DNA from: Desulfomonile tiedjei
Lineage (GTDB): Bacteria; Desulfobacterota; Desulfomonilia; Desulfomonilales; Desulfomonilaceae
Assembly (NCBI GenBank): GCA_016218715.1
Contig: JACRDG010000120.1
Location: forward strand, 62,001-126,000
Reading direction: 5' to 3'
DNA length: 64,000 bases
Shown here: piece by piece, positions 1-8,880 of the stretch
How the letters are laid out: each line of letters opens with the position of its first letter
Position numbering within the stretch: the stretch's first letter is position 1
Program-made: the position numbers and the translations under genes
The notes under the pieces: generated by a model
What the model was told of the DNA's origin: nothing
Databases searched by the model: none
The model's input: only the letters and a program-made list of their open reading frames with translations

Positions 1-65
1 GAACCGCCGTCGAAGAACTTCACGCGCTGATGCTGGCCAATTCCAGGTCGCAATCCAAGGAATAA
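1..65 (+). CDS. C-terminal end of an unidentified protein (partial)
   Basis: The third forward frame is open from the window edge to a TAA at 63-65 and encodes about 20 residues ending in LANSRSQSKE. A hairpin-type repeat follows the stop directly, as it does after other genes here, and the next gene converges on it. Only the tail is visible, so no function can be assigned; another frame is also open across these few bases. Confidence 0.4.
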   Translation, partial: TAVEELHALMLANSRSQSKE

Positions 66-121
66 TTCGAGGGGAATTTCAAAAAGGTTCTCCCCAGATT
101 GCTTCTTTGAATGCGGCTTGA
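66..121. repeat. Dispersed hairpin repeat A, copy 1
   Basis: The sequence contains GAGGGGAA, a short loop, AAAAAGGTTCTCCCC, and then the conserved tail AGATTGCTTCTTTGAA. Related copies occur at 7352-7426, 15312-15360 and 60521-60590. It sits between two converging genes and probably works as a bidirectional terminator. Confidence 0.6.
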
Positions 122-134
122 TATCAGGTCGGCG

Positions 135-1181
135 CTACTTCCCGGGAGGGACCAGTATACTCTGGAGGTCGGTGATGCCCTGGAGGTTGGCTTTCTTTGC
201 GAACCTGTCATCGATGAGGCCGGAGATGTCGTTTGATTGGATGAGCTTGAATTTGACCATCTGATCCGCGAGGTGCTGCATCTCCCGTTCGGTCGGGGCA
301 AACTGATCGAAAACCGTACGGTTCGGGGGATTCTCCAGCGCATACTCCACAAATTCGACCGGCTGATTCCAGTACTGCGCAACGATTCTTGCAGCCTCTT
401 TCAGATGCGTCTGCGCCCACAAGCCCGAGCGGGCCGCGCTCTGCACCAGTAGAGCGACAAGGTCCGGGTTCCTCTCGATGAGATCCTGCCGGACCAGCAT
501 GAGATTGCAGATGAAACTGGGCCAGACCTCTTCCACATAGTACAGGACTTTTGCCTCGCCGGCAGAGACCGACCTGGCGGCAAAGGGCTCGCCGACAAAA
601 TAGGCGTCCAGCGCGCCGGCGGTGAGAGCAGACGGCATATCGGGCGGGTTCATCTCCACGATGTTCAGATTGGCTCCGGACAGTCCGAATTTTTCCGCGA
701 GCTGCCTCGTCGCGAGGTTGTGGCCGGAAAACCGCATGGGGACGGCAATGGTCTTGCCGGCCAGATCGCCGAAGGTCTTGACGTCGAGTCCCTTGCGATA
801 CACGAGGGTGCTCTCGTGACGGTTGCCGATGTAGACGAGCTTGACATCCGCGCCCTGCTGATGGAGCACGACGGACAACGGCGCAATAATGAACGCGGCC
901 TGTATATGCCCGTTTCGCAGGGATTCCCCCATCTCGGCAAAGGACGAGAACTTCAGGGCCTCAAATCGAACCCCGGAGCCTTCCTGACTCGCGTAGTCCA
1001 GAAGCGGCGCGGCAAGATTCGCAATCACCGGCATGTACCCCATGCGAACGATCTGCCGATGACCGTGCTCCATGTTAAGCTCGTAGTGCAGCCATGAGAT
1101 CAGCGCGAGCCAGCTCAGGGCGATGGCCGCGATGGAAGCGGCCGAAGAACCCCGCATGCGGCTGAGAACATCAGAGCGCAT
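135..1181 (-). CDS. ABC transporter substrate-binding protein, NrtA/SsuA/TauA type
   Basis: This 348-residue protein has an N-terminal hydrophobic segment (about residues 15-32) and then the opening typical of NMT1/SsuA-like periplasmic binding proteins (MGYMPVIANLAAPLLDYA). Family-typical stretches such as DLAGKTIAVP and ALTAGALDAYFVGEPFA follow. It should capture a small anionic or aromatic solute, of the nitrate, sulfonate, bicarbonate or thiamine-precursor kind, and deliver it to the adjacent permease. Its start overlaps the end of the ATPase gene by 11 bases, so the two are probably translationally coupled. The substrate cannot be told from sequence alone. Confidence 0.85.
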   Translation of the reverse strand: MRSDVLSRMRGSSAASIAAIALSWLALISWLHYELNMEHGHRQIVRMGYMPVIANLAAPLLDYASQEGSGVRFEALKFSSFAEMGESLRNGHIQAAFIIAPLSVVLHQQGADVKLVYIGNRHESTLVYRKGLDVKTFGDLAGKTIAVPMRFSGHNLATRQLAEKFGLSGANLNIVEMNPPDMPSALTAGALDAYFVGEPFAARSVSAGEAKVLYYVEEVWPSFICNLMLVRQDLIERNPDLVALLVQSAARSGLWAQTHLKEAARIVAQYWNQPVEFVEYALENPPNRTVFDQFAPTEREMQHLADQMVKFKLIQSNDISGLIDDRFAKKANLQGITDLQSILVPPGK

Positions 1182-1971
1182 AGTGGACTCCCAGGCCTAC
1201 GTACACGTCTCGCCTCAATGCCTCCAAATCAGGCTCTCGCATGAAATCGCGGGGATGAGGGAACCCGAGCGCCAAATCGAGTTGAATCGTGGCCGGACGG
1301 TCGGTGAACACCACCACGCGGTCGGCCATAACCAGTGCTTCATCGATGTCATGGGTAATAAAGATGACCGTTTTCTTGAAGTATTCATGCATGTTGATGA
1401 TTTCTTCCCGCATCTTGAGTCGGGTCAAGAAATCCAGGCCTGCAAAAGGCTCGTCCATGAACAGGACTTCCGGGTTGACCACCAGTGCTCGTGCCAGCTC
1501 GGCTCGCCGTTGCATGCCGCCGGATAGCTGATGGGGATACTGGTGCTCAAAACCGGAAAGGTTGACGATATCGATGTACTCGCTCACCCGTTCGGCCTGT
1601 TCTCGCCTGTCCTTCATGTGGCGGAGGCCGAGCCTGACGTTCTCTTCCACGGTGAGCCAGGGGAGTAGCCCATTATGCTGAAACACGAAGATGTTGTCGG
1701 AACTCGGCCCGGTCACCTCGTTTCCGTCAATGATCACATTTCCGGAGGTGCTCCTTTCAAAACCCGCGATAATGCGCACCATTGTGGTCTTGCCGCAGCC
1801 GGAAGGCCCGAGGACACAGACCAGTTCTCCGTCGTAGACTTCGAGGTCGATGTGGTTCAGCACGAGCAGTTCATCGTCCGCTACGGGGTCCGCCTCGGAA
1901 TTGAACTGCCAGGCGACCCCGCCTCGACGCAAATAGGTCTTCGTCAGGTCTTGGATTAGGATATGTCCCAC
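1171..1971 (-). CDS. ABC transporter ATP-binding protein, SsuB/TauB/NrtD type
   Basis: This 266-residue protein has Walker A (GPSGCGKTT), a Q-loop (FQHNGLLPW), the ABC signature (LSGGMQRRAELARAL), Walker B (LFMDEPFAGLD) and the switch histidine (FITHDIDEAL). These are the hallmarks of importer ATPases of the nitrate/sulfonate/taurine family. An insertion near residues 18-35 (SEADPVADDE) is unusual for the family. The gene lies 2 bases after the permease and overlaps the binding-protein gene, forming a three-gene operon read leftward. Confidence 0.93.
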   Translation of the reverse strand: MGHILIQDLTKTYLRRGGVAWQFNSEADPVADDELLVLNHIDLEVYDGELVCVLGPSGCGKTTMVRIIAGFERSTSGNVIIDGNEVTGPSSDNIFVFQHNGLLPWLTVEENVRLGLRHMKDRREQAERVSEYIDIVNLSGFEHQYPHQLSGGMQRRAELARALVVNPEVLFMDEPFAGLDFLTRLKMREEIINMHEYFKKTVIFITHDIDEALVMADRVVVFTDRPATIQLDLALGFPHPRDFMREPDLEALRRDVYVGLGVHYAL

Positions 1972-1973
1972 CC

Positions 1974-2738
1974 TTACACCGACCCCCAGGATACCGATTT
2001 GATCTTATTGAGTTGACTGATCACCCGGTCCAAGCAAATGCCGATTAGGCCGATTGCGATCATCGCGTCCATCACGTAGTCCATCCTGAGGGCGTTCCGG
2101 GAGTCGAGGATCAAGTACCCCAAGCCGGATTTCACCGCGATCATCTCCGCTGCGACGACCACGAGCCATGCAATACCGAGGCTTATCCTGAGCGCAGGCA
2201 AGATCGAAGGGAGAATAGCAGGGAAGATGATCTTCGACAGGATCTCGATGCGGGTGAAATTGAAGTTTGCCGCCACCTGGAAATAGAGCGAGTTTATATG
2301 GTTCACCGCTGTGATGGTCGAAACGAGCAGCGGAAAGAAGCTTGACAGAAAGATCAGAAAGATTGCCGGCTTGTCGCCGATTCCAAACCAGAGCATCGCG
2401 AGCGGTATCCACGCGAGTGGAGAAATCGGTCTCAAAAACTGGATCAGGGCATTGGCGCTGATCTGCCCGGTCTTCCACCAACCGAGGATCATGCCGAGGG
2501 GCAATGCGAAGATAACCGCCAGATAAAACCCAACCGTTACACGAAAGAGGCTGGCGACAGAGTGCTTCAGCAGCGTTCCGTTCGCGATGAGTTCCCAGGC
2601 CGCCTTGGCGGCCAGCCTGGGGCCGGGAAAGACCGCCGGACTCCACCCGCTGAAGACTGCGAGAATCTCCCACGCTGCTCCCAGGGCAAGGAACAGTAAG
2701 CAGGGAAGCAGATAGTTCCTCATACGGTCAAAGTCCAT
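1974..2738 (-). CDS. ABC transporter permease, SsuC/TauC type
   Basis: A BPD-type inner-membrane permease with about six membrane segments and the EAA loop region (AALRISLGIAWLVVVAAEMI). I chose the ATG at 2738 because GAGGA lies at a good distance upstream and the resulting 254 residues match the family. A GTG at 2834 would add 32 residues of arginine-rich sequence. It is the first gene of the importer operon, and the substrate is unknown. Confidence 0.88.
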   Translation of the reverse strand: MDFDRMRNYLLPCLLFLALGAAWEILAVFSGWSPAVFPGPRLAAKAAWELIANGTLLKHSVASLFRVTVGFYLAVIFALPLGMILGWWKTGQISANALIQFLRPISPLAWIPLAMLWFGIGDKPAIFLIFLSSFFPLLVSTITAVNHINSLYFQVAANFNFTRIEILSKIIFPAILPSILPALRISLGIAWLVVVAAEMIAVKSGLGYLILDSRNALRMDYVMDAMIAIGLIGICLDRVISQLNKIKSVSWGSV

Positions 2739-2834
2739 CGGCGTCCTCGGCACAGGACCGCTCTTAAGGAGAGTTGCCGCATCTATCGGTCGGCGTCGAA
2801 AACGGTCGGACGCCCGCGAGGCTCGTTGCTGCAC

Positions 2835-3341
2835 TCGCGCGATCCGGCCGTCGAACGATGGAGACTCTTCGGGTTCAGGAATAGCGCTCGTATCATATTT
2901 TCGGCAGGGTGAGAGCCACCCCGCGGCATGACCGCCTTCGCTGTCGCGCCTCGGCCGCGAGCAACCTGCGGCTATGGCGGTCGTTCCATCGCGTACTCGT
3001 GGCAGGCGACGTGGCCTTTATCACACGCGAGGGACTGTACTCCCTGTCAGAGAATGACCATAGCATTTTCATCGGGAATGCGGAACGGTCTCGCGGGAAA
3101 AAAAGGGGCTTCCCCGCTCAAAATGTCGAAAGACTTGGGTGCAGACCCTCGGCAGCGCATTTTTTGCTTGACGGGCGCCTCGGGCATTGCTACGGAAGCA
3201 TCAACCTAAACACGCGCTTTGCCACTAAACCGTTTGAACTTGTTTAGGTTTGTTTGCATGATTCAGCGGGTCCTGCGGCCGCGGCGCCGGCCCCGCGATC
3301 ATGCGGACAGAGCTTCACCAGGACAACAGGAGAGGGAAATC
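2835..3341. other. Intergenic region between divergent genes
   Basis: Roughly 500-600 bases separate the leftward importer operon from the rightward TolA-like gene. I see no convincing gene. A TTGACG near 3170 followed 17 bases later by TACGGA could be a weak sigma-70 promoter for the rightward gene. No riboswitch was recognised. Confidence 0.4.
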
Positions 3342-3956
3342 ATGAAGAACCTTGCTACAGCAATAATTCTAGCGCTCGCGTTGCTAAGCCCCGCTGCAGC
3401 GGTTGACCGGACCGCCGATACGTCGGATCAGATGGTTGTGGACCGGGGCACTCGGGACCGGACGGTCAACGCCTACGTTCTGCTGACTCGGGACTCAATC
3501 CAGCGGGCCTGGACCACTCCCGTGACCATGAACGTGGCTGGAGCCGTGAAAGGGCACGTGTGCGTCAACTATGTCGTCTCCCGCAGTGGTTCTCTGGTAT
3601 CCCTCGAACTGGTCGAAGGCTCCGGCAATGCCGAGATGGATCGAACGCTGCTGCAGGCCATAAAGGGCGCTGCGCCGTTTCCTCCGTTCCCCGATAAAGT
3701 TCAGGCACGCAGCCTCTTCATCCGGGCCAAGTTTGTCGTTGCGGACGTCCCCACTGCCCCGGTGACCACGGCGCAGCATGAGGTCGAACCGACGGTGAAA
3801 CCGGAGCCGCAGTTGATCACCCCGGACAATGCGGAGAAACAGTTCAAATGGGGCTCACCTGCAGCTTCACCAGGCGCGGACGCTGCAATAAGCCCCCAAA
3901 ACGAGATCCCGCCTCGGCCCGCGTTCACGCGCTACCGATGGGGCCTGGAAAAGTAG
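3342..3956 (+). CDS. Secreted TolA/TonB C-terminal-domain protein
   Basis: The ATG at 3342 follows AGGAGAGGGAAATC, a strong ribosome-binding site, and gives 204 residues. A signal peptide (about residues 1-20, ending SPAAA) is followed by a TonB/TolA C-terminal-like domain at about 55-135, with the typical VSRSGSLVSLELVEGSG and AAPFPPFPD stretches. The last 65 residues are proline-rich and low in complexity. Normal TonB or TolA proteins carry an N-terminal membrane anchor and a long periplasmic linker before this domain. Here the domain comes directly after a cleavable-looking signal, so it may be a free periplasmic partner rather than an energy transducer. Confidence 0.7.
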   Translation: MKNLATAIILALALLSPAAAVDRTADTSDQMVVDRGTRDRTVNAYVLLTRDSIQRAWTTPVTMNVAGAVKGHVCVNYVVSRSGSLVSLELVEGSGNAEMDRTLLQAIKGAAPFPPFPDKVQARSLFIRAKFVVADVPTAPVTTAQHEVEPTVKPEPQLITPDNAEKQFKWGSPAASPGADAAISPQNEIPPRPAFTRYRWGLEK

Positions 3957-3991
3957 GCGGATCGAACGATCCGGTGACTGTGATTGATCAC

Positions 3992-4023
3992 GGGAGAGAC
4001 CTGCCGCACAGGAGGCCTCTCCC
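3992..4023 (+). terminator. Hairpin downstream of the TolA-like gene
   Basis: GGGAGAG (3992-3998) pairs with CTCTCCC (4017-4023), with further pairing (CCT/AGG) inside the loop. There is no U-run, so intrinsic termination is only probable. Confidence 0.45.
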
Positions 4024-4163
4024 AATCCCGTTCCGCACCCATCCGACCGATTCGGCTTCCCTCGGGCTTTCCGCCTGCAGCGACCTGCAGCATTCTTCAT
4101 AGGCAATCTTCCCAAGCGATGTCGTGGACTAATTGCTGTGTTTCATAAATAAGGTAGCGGATC

Positions 4164-4233
4164 CCGGCACGTCGCCCCGGTGAAGGCCGGGGTCCAGAAA
4201 TCCTGGATTCCGGCCTCCGCCGGAACGACGAAG
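4164..4233. repeat. Palindromic intergenic repeat B, copy 1
   Basis: Two adjacent hairpins (CCCCGGTGAAGGCCGGGG, and TTCCGGC paired with GCCGGAA) are framed by CGTCG and CGACG. An inverted, diverged copy lies at 40092-40156. The structure resembles the REP-type intergenic elements common in bacterial genomes. Confidence 0.55.
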
Positions 4234-4329
4234 GATGATTCCGACGAGTAATAAATCCGTGACCGAACTTGGGACATCGGACATTATGGGCACTATTGTA
4301 CAAATGCGGTGGCGGCTTCGCGAAAGCCT

Positions 4330-4462
4330 CAGTAGCGACTGGTGAGCGAAGCGAAGCGAACCGTACGAGTGCTGGCCAGCTCGCTCGCAAGCACGGTGTC
4401 TCCCTTGGCGTCCTTGCTTCTGGCTGTTCAGTGGGACCGGCATCTTGCCGGTCATGCTTCCG
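4330..4462. repeat. Intergenic repeat C, copy 1
   Basis: The sequence GTCTCCCTTGGCGTCCTTGC and the following TTCTGGCTGTTCAGTGGGAC and CCGGCATCTTGCCGG match, with substitutions, bases 51297-51355. Both copies carry the near-palindrome CCGGCATCTTGCCGG. It is non-coding and of unknown role. Confidence 0.55.
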
Positions 4463-4626
4463 GAGGCAGCCACCTCAGGGCGGGCAGCGTGTCTTATACT
4501 ATATCTTGGGAGCCAGAGCGACGGCGGACGAGCGAGCGGAGGTTCGCACGTCAAAATGAAAGACCTTGACGCGGCCTGCCGCCATCGCAAAAGGATTCCG
4601 CAACATTCAAAGCGCCCCATGAGGAG

Positions 4627-5097
4627 ATGGAGATCACGGTGGTCACGATTGTTGCCGCGTACCAATCGATCGTCGATACCGTCCGAGAGATACTGGGTAT
4701 AGCACGGCGCACCCTCGCACAGGAAGGGACTCATTTTCCCACAGCCGTGCTCCACACGATGGGCGGGATGGTTCCGATGGTGCTGCCGTTCAAAGACGAC
4801 GAACAGCGCAAGGCGCTGGTGGCATACGTCAAGCAGAGGTCCGTAGAAATACACGCGTTCGCTGTGTCGACGATCACGTGTGCGCGTATCGTCGATTCGC
4901 GGACCGGCGAGAAACAGGAGTGCCTGGTAGTCGCCACTACGGTACAAGGTGGACTTCCTTACGTGGTGGTGCAACATTTCGCACGGACTGAGCCGTCCCG
5001 AGCCATCGACTTCGGTGATGTCATCGAAGGAGAGGACGCAGTCATGCCTGGCCAGATGATGATCTTTCCCGACTGGGATGACGAAGTCTGCCACTGA
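4627..5097 (+). CDS. Hypothetical protein, about 155 residues
   Basis: I do not recognise this family. The protein is soluble-looking, with an N-terminal helix, a central stretch rich in beta propensity (AFAVSTITCARIVD and ECLVVATTVQGGLPYVVVQH), and an acidic end (FPDWDDEVCH). It has no membrane segment or known motif. The ATG at 4627 abuts its GAGGAG; a GTG at 4639 has GGAG at a better distance and may be the true start. The reverse strand is also open here but runs through two intergenic repeats, so the forward reading is preferred. It precedes greA by 133 bases with a promoter between them, so it is probably a separate unit. Confidence 0.55.
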   Translation: MEITVVTIVAAYQSIVDTVREILGIARRTLAQEGTHFPTAVLHTMGGMVPMVLPFKDDEQRKALVAYVKQRSVEIHAFAVSTITCARIVDSRTGEKQECLVVATTVQGGLPYVVVQHFARTEPSRAIDFGDVIEGEDAVMPGQMMIFPDWDDEVCH

Positions 5098-5145
5098 CCG
5101 CGAGGACGTCCACGGCAGCCTCCGGGGGACGCAGTGCCGGGGAGG

Positions 5146-5174
5146 TTGACCGCAGACGGTCGGTCTGCTAAGAA
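5146..5174 (+). promoter_or_regulatory. Probable sigma-70 promoter of greA
   Basis: TTGACC at 5146-5151 and TAAGAA at 5169-5174 are separated by 17 bases and lie about 55 bases before the greA start codon. Confidence 0.5.
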
Positions 5175-5230
5175 TTCAGTGATGTAGAGGCTCTCGGGAG
5201 CGCCGGTACTTTCGCGAAAGGGAACACAAT

Positions 5231-5707
5231 ATGAGCTTGCAGAGGCGACCGATCTCTCCTCAAGGATTCAGGAAACTCCAAGAAGATATGGACCGACTCA
5301 TCCGCATTGAGCGACCCAGCGTCATCAAAGAGATCGAGATAGCCCTCGGTCACGGAGACCTGTCGGAAAATGCCGAATATACGTACGCGAAGGAGAAGCA
5401 GTCCCTGATCGAAAGGCGCATCAGGGACCTGCAGGAACGACTCTCCGCATGCGAAGTGATCAGCCTGGAGAATCGCCCGTCGTCGGATCGGATCGTCTTC
5501 GGGCACTATGTGACCGTGGAAGATGTCGAGACCAGTGAGCGAAAGATGTTCAGGATACTCGGCCCGGACGAAACCGATATCAGCCAGGGCATCATCTCGG
5601 TGAACTCACCACTCGGCAAGGCCTTAATCGGCAAAGAGACCTCCGATGTGGTTGAGGTCAAAACCCCCAATGGCGTGCGAGAGTACGAAATCGTGGACAT
5701 CGACTGA
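5231..5707 (+). CDS. greA: Transcription elongation factor GreA
   Basis: This 158-residue protein has the length and two-domain layout of GreA. An N-terminal coiled coil (about residues 1-80) carries the acidic tip motif GDLSENAEYTYAKE, whose D and E residues coordinate the catalytic Mg2+ in RNA polymerase. A C-terminal FKBP-like domain (about 84-158) ends VEVKTPNGVREYEIVDI. GreA rescues backtracked RNA polymerase by stimulating transcript cleavage. The product is cytoplasmic and not linked to its neighbours by function. Confidence 0.93.
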   Translation: MSLQRRPISPQGFRKLQEDMDRLIRIERPSVIKEIEIALGHGDLSENAEYTYAKEKQSLIERRIRDLQERLSACEVISLENRPSSDRIVFGHYVTVEDVETSERKMFRILGPDETDISQGIISVNSPLGKALIGKETSDVVEVKTPNGVREYEIVDID

Positions 5708-5806
5708 CCGACGATCATCGGTGCCCGGTAGCCACGTCCGAGGCATACCTTTCGGCTGTCCGAGGCCCGCGGGATAGGCAATGATACCGAAGCAGAATGA
5801 ACGACC

Positions 5807-7129
5807 ATGCAAACCGATAGTACAAAGACCGCCCGCAATCAACCCGCGCCACGTGTCCTGATTCTCTGCGATTTTGACGGAACCGTCTCGGTAAAAGATA
5901 CGGTGAATCGGCTGGTCCGCGAGCATATCGCCTCGCCGGAGTGGCGTTTTCACGTGAAGCGCTATCTGCGCGGAGAGATAGGATCCAAAGGCGTGTACGA
6001 GGCCGTGGCCCCGTTAATTCGTATGGATCGCGCCGACCTGGAGCGCTTCGTCACCCGGCATGCAACTCTGGACCCAGGATTCCCCCGGTTTCTCGAGTGG
6101 GCTGCGAGCCGTGGGATCGACGTCAAGATCGTCTCCGACGGGTTCGACGCCACCATAGAAACACTATTTCGCAACCACGGCATCTCCGGACTGGAAATAT
6201 TTGCCAACCGTCTGATCCTCAATGGGGACGGTGGAGTTTCCATCGAAAGCCCCCACTACGATCCTGCCTGCGGGACCTGCGGGACTTGCAAGCTGCAGAT
6301 CATCAAGCGGTTCAGGCCCCTCTATGACAAGATCGTCCTCATCGGCGACGGCGAGTCCGATCGTCACGCCGCTGGTGCGGCCGATATCGTACTGGCGATG
6401 AAGGATCTCTTCGACTACTGTGCGCGGGAAGAGATCCCCGCGATTCGCACGCGGGATTTCAGCGAGGTACCGTTTCTCCTGACCCGGCGGGTCGGGGCTG
6501 TGGCTTTCGACATGGACGGCACGTTGGTCGACTCCCTCGATTCCATAGCAGACGCGTTCAATCACATGTTCGCGGTGCTCGGATACCCTCCCATGAGCAC
6601 AGACGAGGTGGTGAGGAAGACGGGCATCTCACTCCTCGATTTCATCAAGTCTTTTGTACCCAAGGAAGAGGGCGAGCACGCGGTGAAAGTCTTCCGGGAT
6701 TACTATGACAGGATCTTTCTCGAGCGCACCAGGATGATGCCAGCGGCGATGGAAACGCTGAACGCACTGGACGGGACGGTCACCCAGGGGGTAGTTTCCA
6801 ACAAACGCGGCGCGTACGCGCGCCTGCTCGCTGAGCACCTGGGTTTCGCCGGGAAGATGACCCGGATCATCGGAGCCGAGGATGGGTTCAAGGCCAAACC
6901 CTCTGCCGAGATGTTTGACGAATTCGTCCGAGAAGCCGGAGTGGCAAAGGAGAACATCGTGTATGTGGGAGATTCTCCCATCGACATTCAGGCCGCACGA
7001 AATGCCGGCATCGATGCCTTCGCCCTGGCCGGCTCCATCTTCAGCCCGGAAGAACTGGCCCAGCATCGTCCACGCCGCATCCTGCGGCATATCAGCGAGC
7101 TCCCCGAGGCGCTCAAGCCTCTGATCTGA
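5807..7129 (+). CDS. Fused double HAD phosphatase (MtnX-like plus phosphoglycolate-phosphatase-like)
   Basis: The 440-residue protein has two complete HAD phosphatase units. The first (about 1-215) opens with ILCDFDGTVS and carries a Cys-rich stretch (CGTCGTCK) and IGDGESDRHAA, which resembles MtnX and other phosphoserine-phosphatase-like enzymes. The second (about 225-440) has VAFDMDGTLVDS and VGDSPIDIQAARNAG, as in phosphoglycolate phosphatase and PPase-like HADs. Each unit keeps its nucleophile aspartate (DFDGT, DMDGT) and its metal-binding acidic motif. These enzymes hydrolyse small phosphate esters in the cytoplasm; the substrates cannot be deduced. No other methionine-salvage genes are nearby. 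Confidence 0.8.
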   Translation: MQTDSTKTARNQPAPRVLILCDFDGTVSVKDTVNRLVREHIASPEWRFHVKRYLRGEIGSKGVYEAVAPLIRMDRADLERFVTRHATLDPGFPRFLEWAASRGIDVKIVSDGFDATIETLFRNHGISGLEIFANRLILNGDGGVSIESPHYDPACGTCGTCKLQIIKRFRPLYDKIVLIGDGESDRHAAGAADIVLAMKDLFDYCAREEIPAIRTRDFSEVPFLLTRRVGAVAFDMDGTLVDSLDSIADAFNHMFAVLGYPPMSTDEVVRKTGISLLDFIKSFVPKEEGEHAVKVFRDYYDRIFLERTRMMPAAMETLNALDGTVTQGVVSNKRGAYARLLAEHLGFAGKMTRIIGAEDGFKAKPSAEMFDEFVREAGVAKENIVYVGDSPIDIQAARNAGIDAFALAGSIFSPEELAQHRPRRILRHISELPEALKPLI

Positions 7130-7280
7130 TACCGATCGGCGGGAACACATCGGAAGGCCGCTCTCAGATAAGGTCGGCGGCACAAAGAGTCGTTGGATCA
7201 TTTTTTTTGGGAACACCGGCCGGATCGCAGTGTCTGACCATTTACCTACCTACTTACTTACACAATCATACTTCCTGGAG

Positions 7281-7325
7281 GAGGCCCCGTCGTTCCTACC
7301 ATACGCGAGGGCCTTTCGTTTTTTC
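7281..7325 (+). terminator. Probable rho-independent terminator after the HAD gene
   Basis: GAGGCCC pairs with GGGCCT across a loop of about 23 bases and is followed by TTCGTTTTTTC. Confidence 0.55.
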
Positions 7326-7351
7326 AGCCCCCCTTATGCCCGTTCGCTCCC

Positions 7352-7426
7352 CGAGAAGTAATCTGGAGAGAACTTCCTTGTGCGAAGAGGTGCCCCCGAT
7401 CTTACTCCTTTGAAGGAGAGCCGGTA
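7352..7426. repeat. Dispersed hairpin repeat A, copy 2 (degenerate)
   Basis: AAGTAATCTGGAGAGAAC is followed by a degenerate second arm and the tail GATCTTACTCCTTTGAA, related to the copies at 66-121, 15312-15360 and 60521-60590. It lies between converging genes, just beyond the lpxB stop. Confidence 0.5.
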
Positions 7427-8668
7427 TCAGGAGCGGTCGAGGTACTCGAGGATGATGCGTGCGGCAGAGAGGCTTTCCTCGCGTGGCGTAAGCATAGCCC
7501 GGATCTGTCTGAACCCGTCGATCATGGTTTCAGTCAGCCGCGGGTCCACGGTAAAGCGGACGAGCCAGTGGGCCAGATTATCCGGTGTGACCGAAGACTG
7601 CAGCAATTCCGGAACGAACAGAGGCCGGCCGCATTCCTGGCACGCGACACGGTACCCCGCGTCAAGCATGTCCGTGATCGGGCCGTGTCCTTCAGCCTCT
7701 TTCTTTATCGACAGGACGTTCGCTATGGCTACGTGCACGTCCTTGTCCATGAGGAGCGGCTTCACCACCTTCATCACCACCCACCAGGTCAAAGGATCGA
7801 GGACATACACCACCACGTGCGGCATCTCCGCCAACGCTGCCTGCAACGTGGCGGTTCCCGATGTCACGAGACCGCTGTCGCACGCGGCCATGACCCGGAA
7901 CGCGTCGGTGGAGAGGACGGTCACCGGTAACGAGCGGGAGGCAAGAATCTCGCTGACCATCTCGGCCAGATGCGGCCCGGCCAGTGGTAACAGGAACCGA
8001 GCGTCAGGGTAGGTCTGGAGATAGAGGCGTGCCGCGTCGGCCATGATCGGCAGCATGCGATGTATTTCCGCAGGGCGGCTCCCTGGCACCAGGGCAATCA
8101 GGCGCGCGGCCGGATCTACACCGAATTCCGCGCGCAGAAGTCCCCGGTCGAGCCTTTCCGGAATGTCCCGCACCATGGTATGGCCGACGAACTGGGCGTT
8201 GACCCCTGCATCGCGGTAGAGTCTCTCCTCGAAGGGGAAGATGGTCAGCATGCGGTCGACGCGCCGGGCTATCTTCTTGATTCTTCCTTTGCGCCACGCC
8301 CACACTTGAGGGCTGATGTAGTAGCAGACCGCCACCCCCGCGTCACGTGCGATCCGGCAAAGTCGAAGGTTGACGTCGGGGTAATCAACGGGAATGAAGA
8401 CCCGGTGTTTTCCACTCCTCAATTCCCGCTTCATGGTGTTGTACGCGGCCACGATGTTGCGGAGCTTGCCGAATCCTTCGCTGAGCCCAATGGTGTTGAT
8501 GTCCCGGTAGTGGTGCAGCAGTTCCATGCCTGCTGCCGAGAGCTTTTCCCCCCCAATCCCGGTGACGCGGAGGTCGGGGCTGATGCTGCGGAGCTCACGA
8601 ACCAGGGATGCGGCGTGATAATCTCCCGAGGCCTCTCCTGCCAGGAGGAGTACTGATCTTTCAGGCAT
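7427..8668 (-). CDS. lpxB: Lipid-A-disaccharide synthase
   Basis: A GT19-family glycosyltransferase of 413 residues, slightly longer than the Escherichia coli enzyme. Hallmarks are LLAGEASGDYHAA at the N-terminus, the DYPDVNLRL stretch, CYYISPQVWAW, and the C-terminal TSGTATLQAALAEMPHVVVY. It joins UDP-diacylglucosamine and lipid X to make the lipid A disaccharide at the inner face of the inner membrane, which shows that this organism builds an LPS-type outer membrane. The other lpx genes are not in this window. The gene is transcribed alone, leftward. Confidence 0.95.
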   Translation of the reverse strand: MPERSVLLLAGEASGDYHAASLVRELRSISPDLRVTGIGGEKLSAAGMELLHHYRDINTIGLSEGFGKLRNIVAAYNTMKRELRSGKHRVFIPVDYPDVNLRLCRIARDAGVAVCYYISPQVWAWRKGRIKKIARRVDRMLTIFPFEERLYRDAGVNAQFVGHTMVRDIPERLDRGLLRAEFGVDPAARLIALVPGSRPAEIHRMLPIMADAARLYLQTYPDARFLLPLAGPHLAEMVSEILASRSLPVTVLSTDAFRVMAACDSGLVTSGTATLQAALAEMPHVVVYVLDPLTWWVVMKVVKPLLMDKDVHVAIANVLSIKKEAEGHGPITDMLDAGYRVACQECGRPLFVPELLQSSVTPDNLAHWLVRFTVDPRLTETMIDGFRQIRAMLTPREESLSAARIILEYLDRS

Positions 8669-8880
8669 GGGACCGGCTCATTTCTTCTCGGATAGCCGCG
8701 GGCGGCAGCGATATGAGGTATTGCACCGAATTTTTTAATCTACCTCATCCCCTTTTACCTTGACAAGAGAAAAGGCTGTGGTAAACATTCCGCCCCAATA
8801 GCCATTGTATTGATTAACGATTCCTGACGCGGCCGACAACGTGACCGTCGCCGAAACTTCGACACTCCACAGGTAAAGCC

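Noticed and set aside
2909..3247. 112-codon forward frame in the divergent intergenic region
   Set aside because: Cys/Arg-rich chance composition and no ribosome-binding site; the region more likely holds promoters.
4129..5094. 321-codon reverse frame covering intergenic repeats and the hypothetical gene
   Set aside because: It runs through two non-coding repeat elements and lacks protein-like composition.
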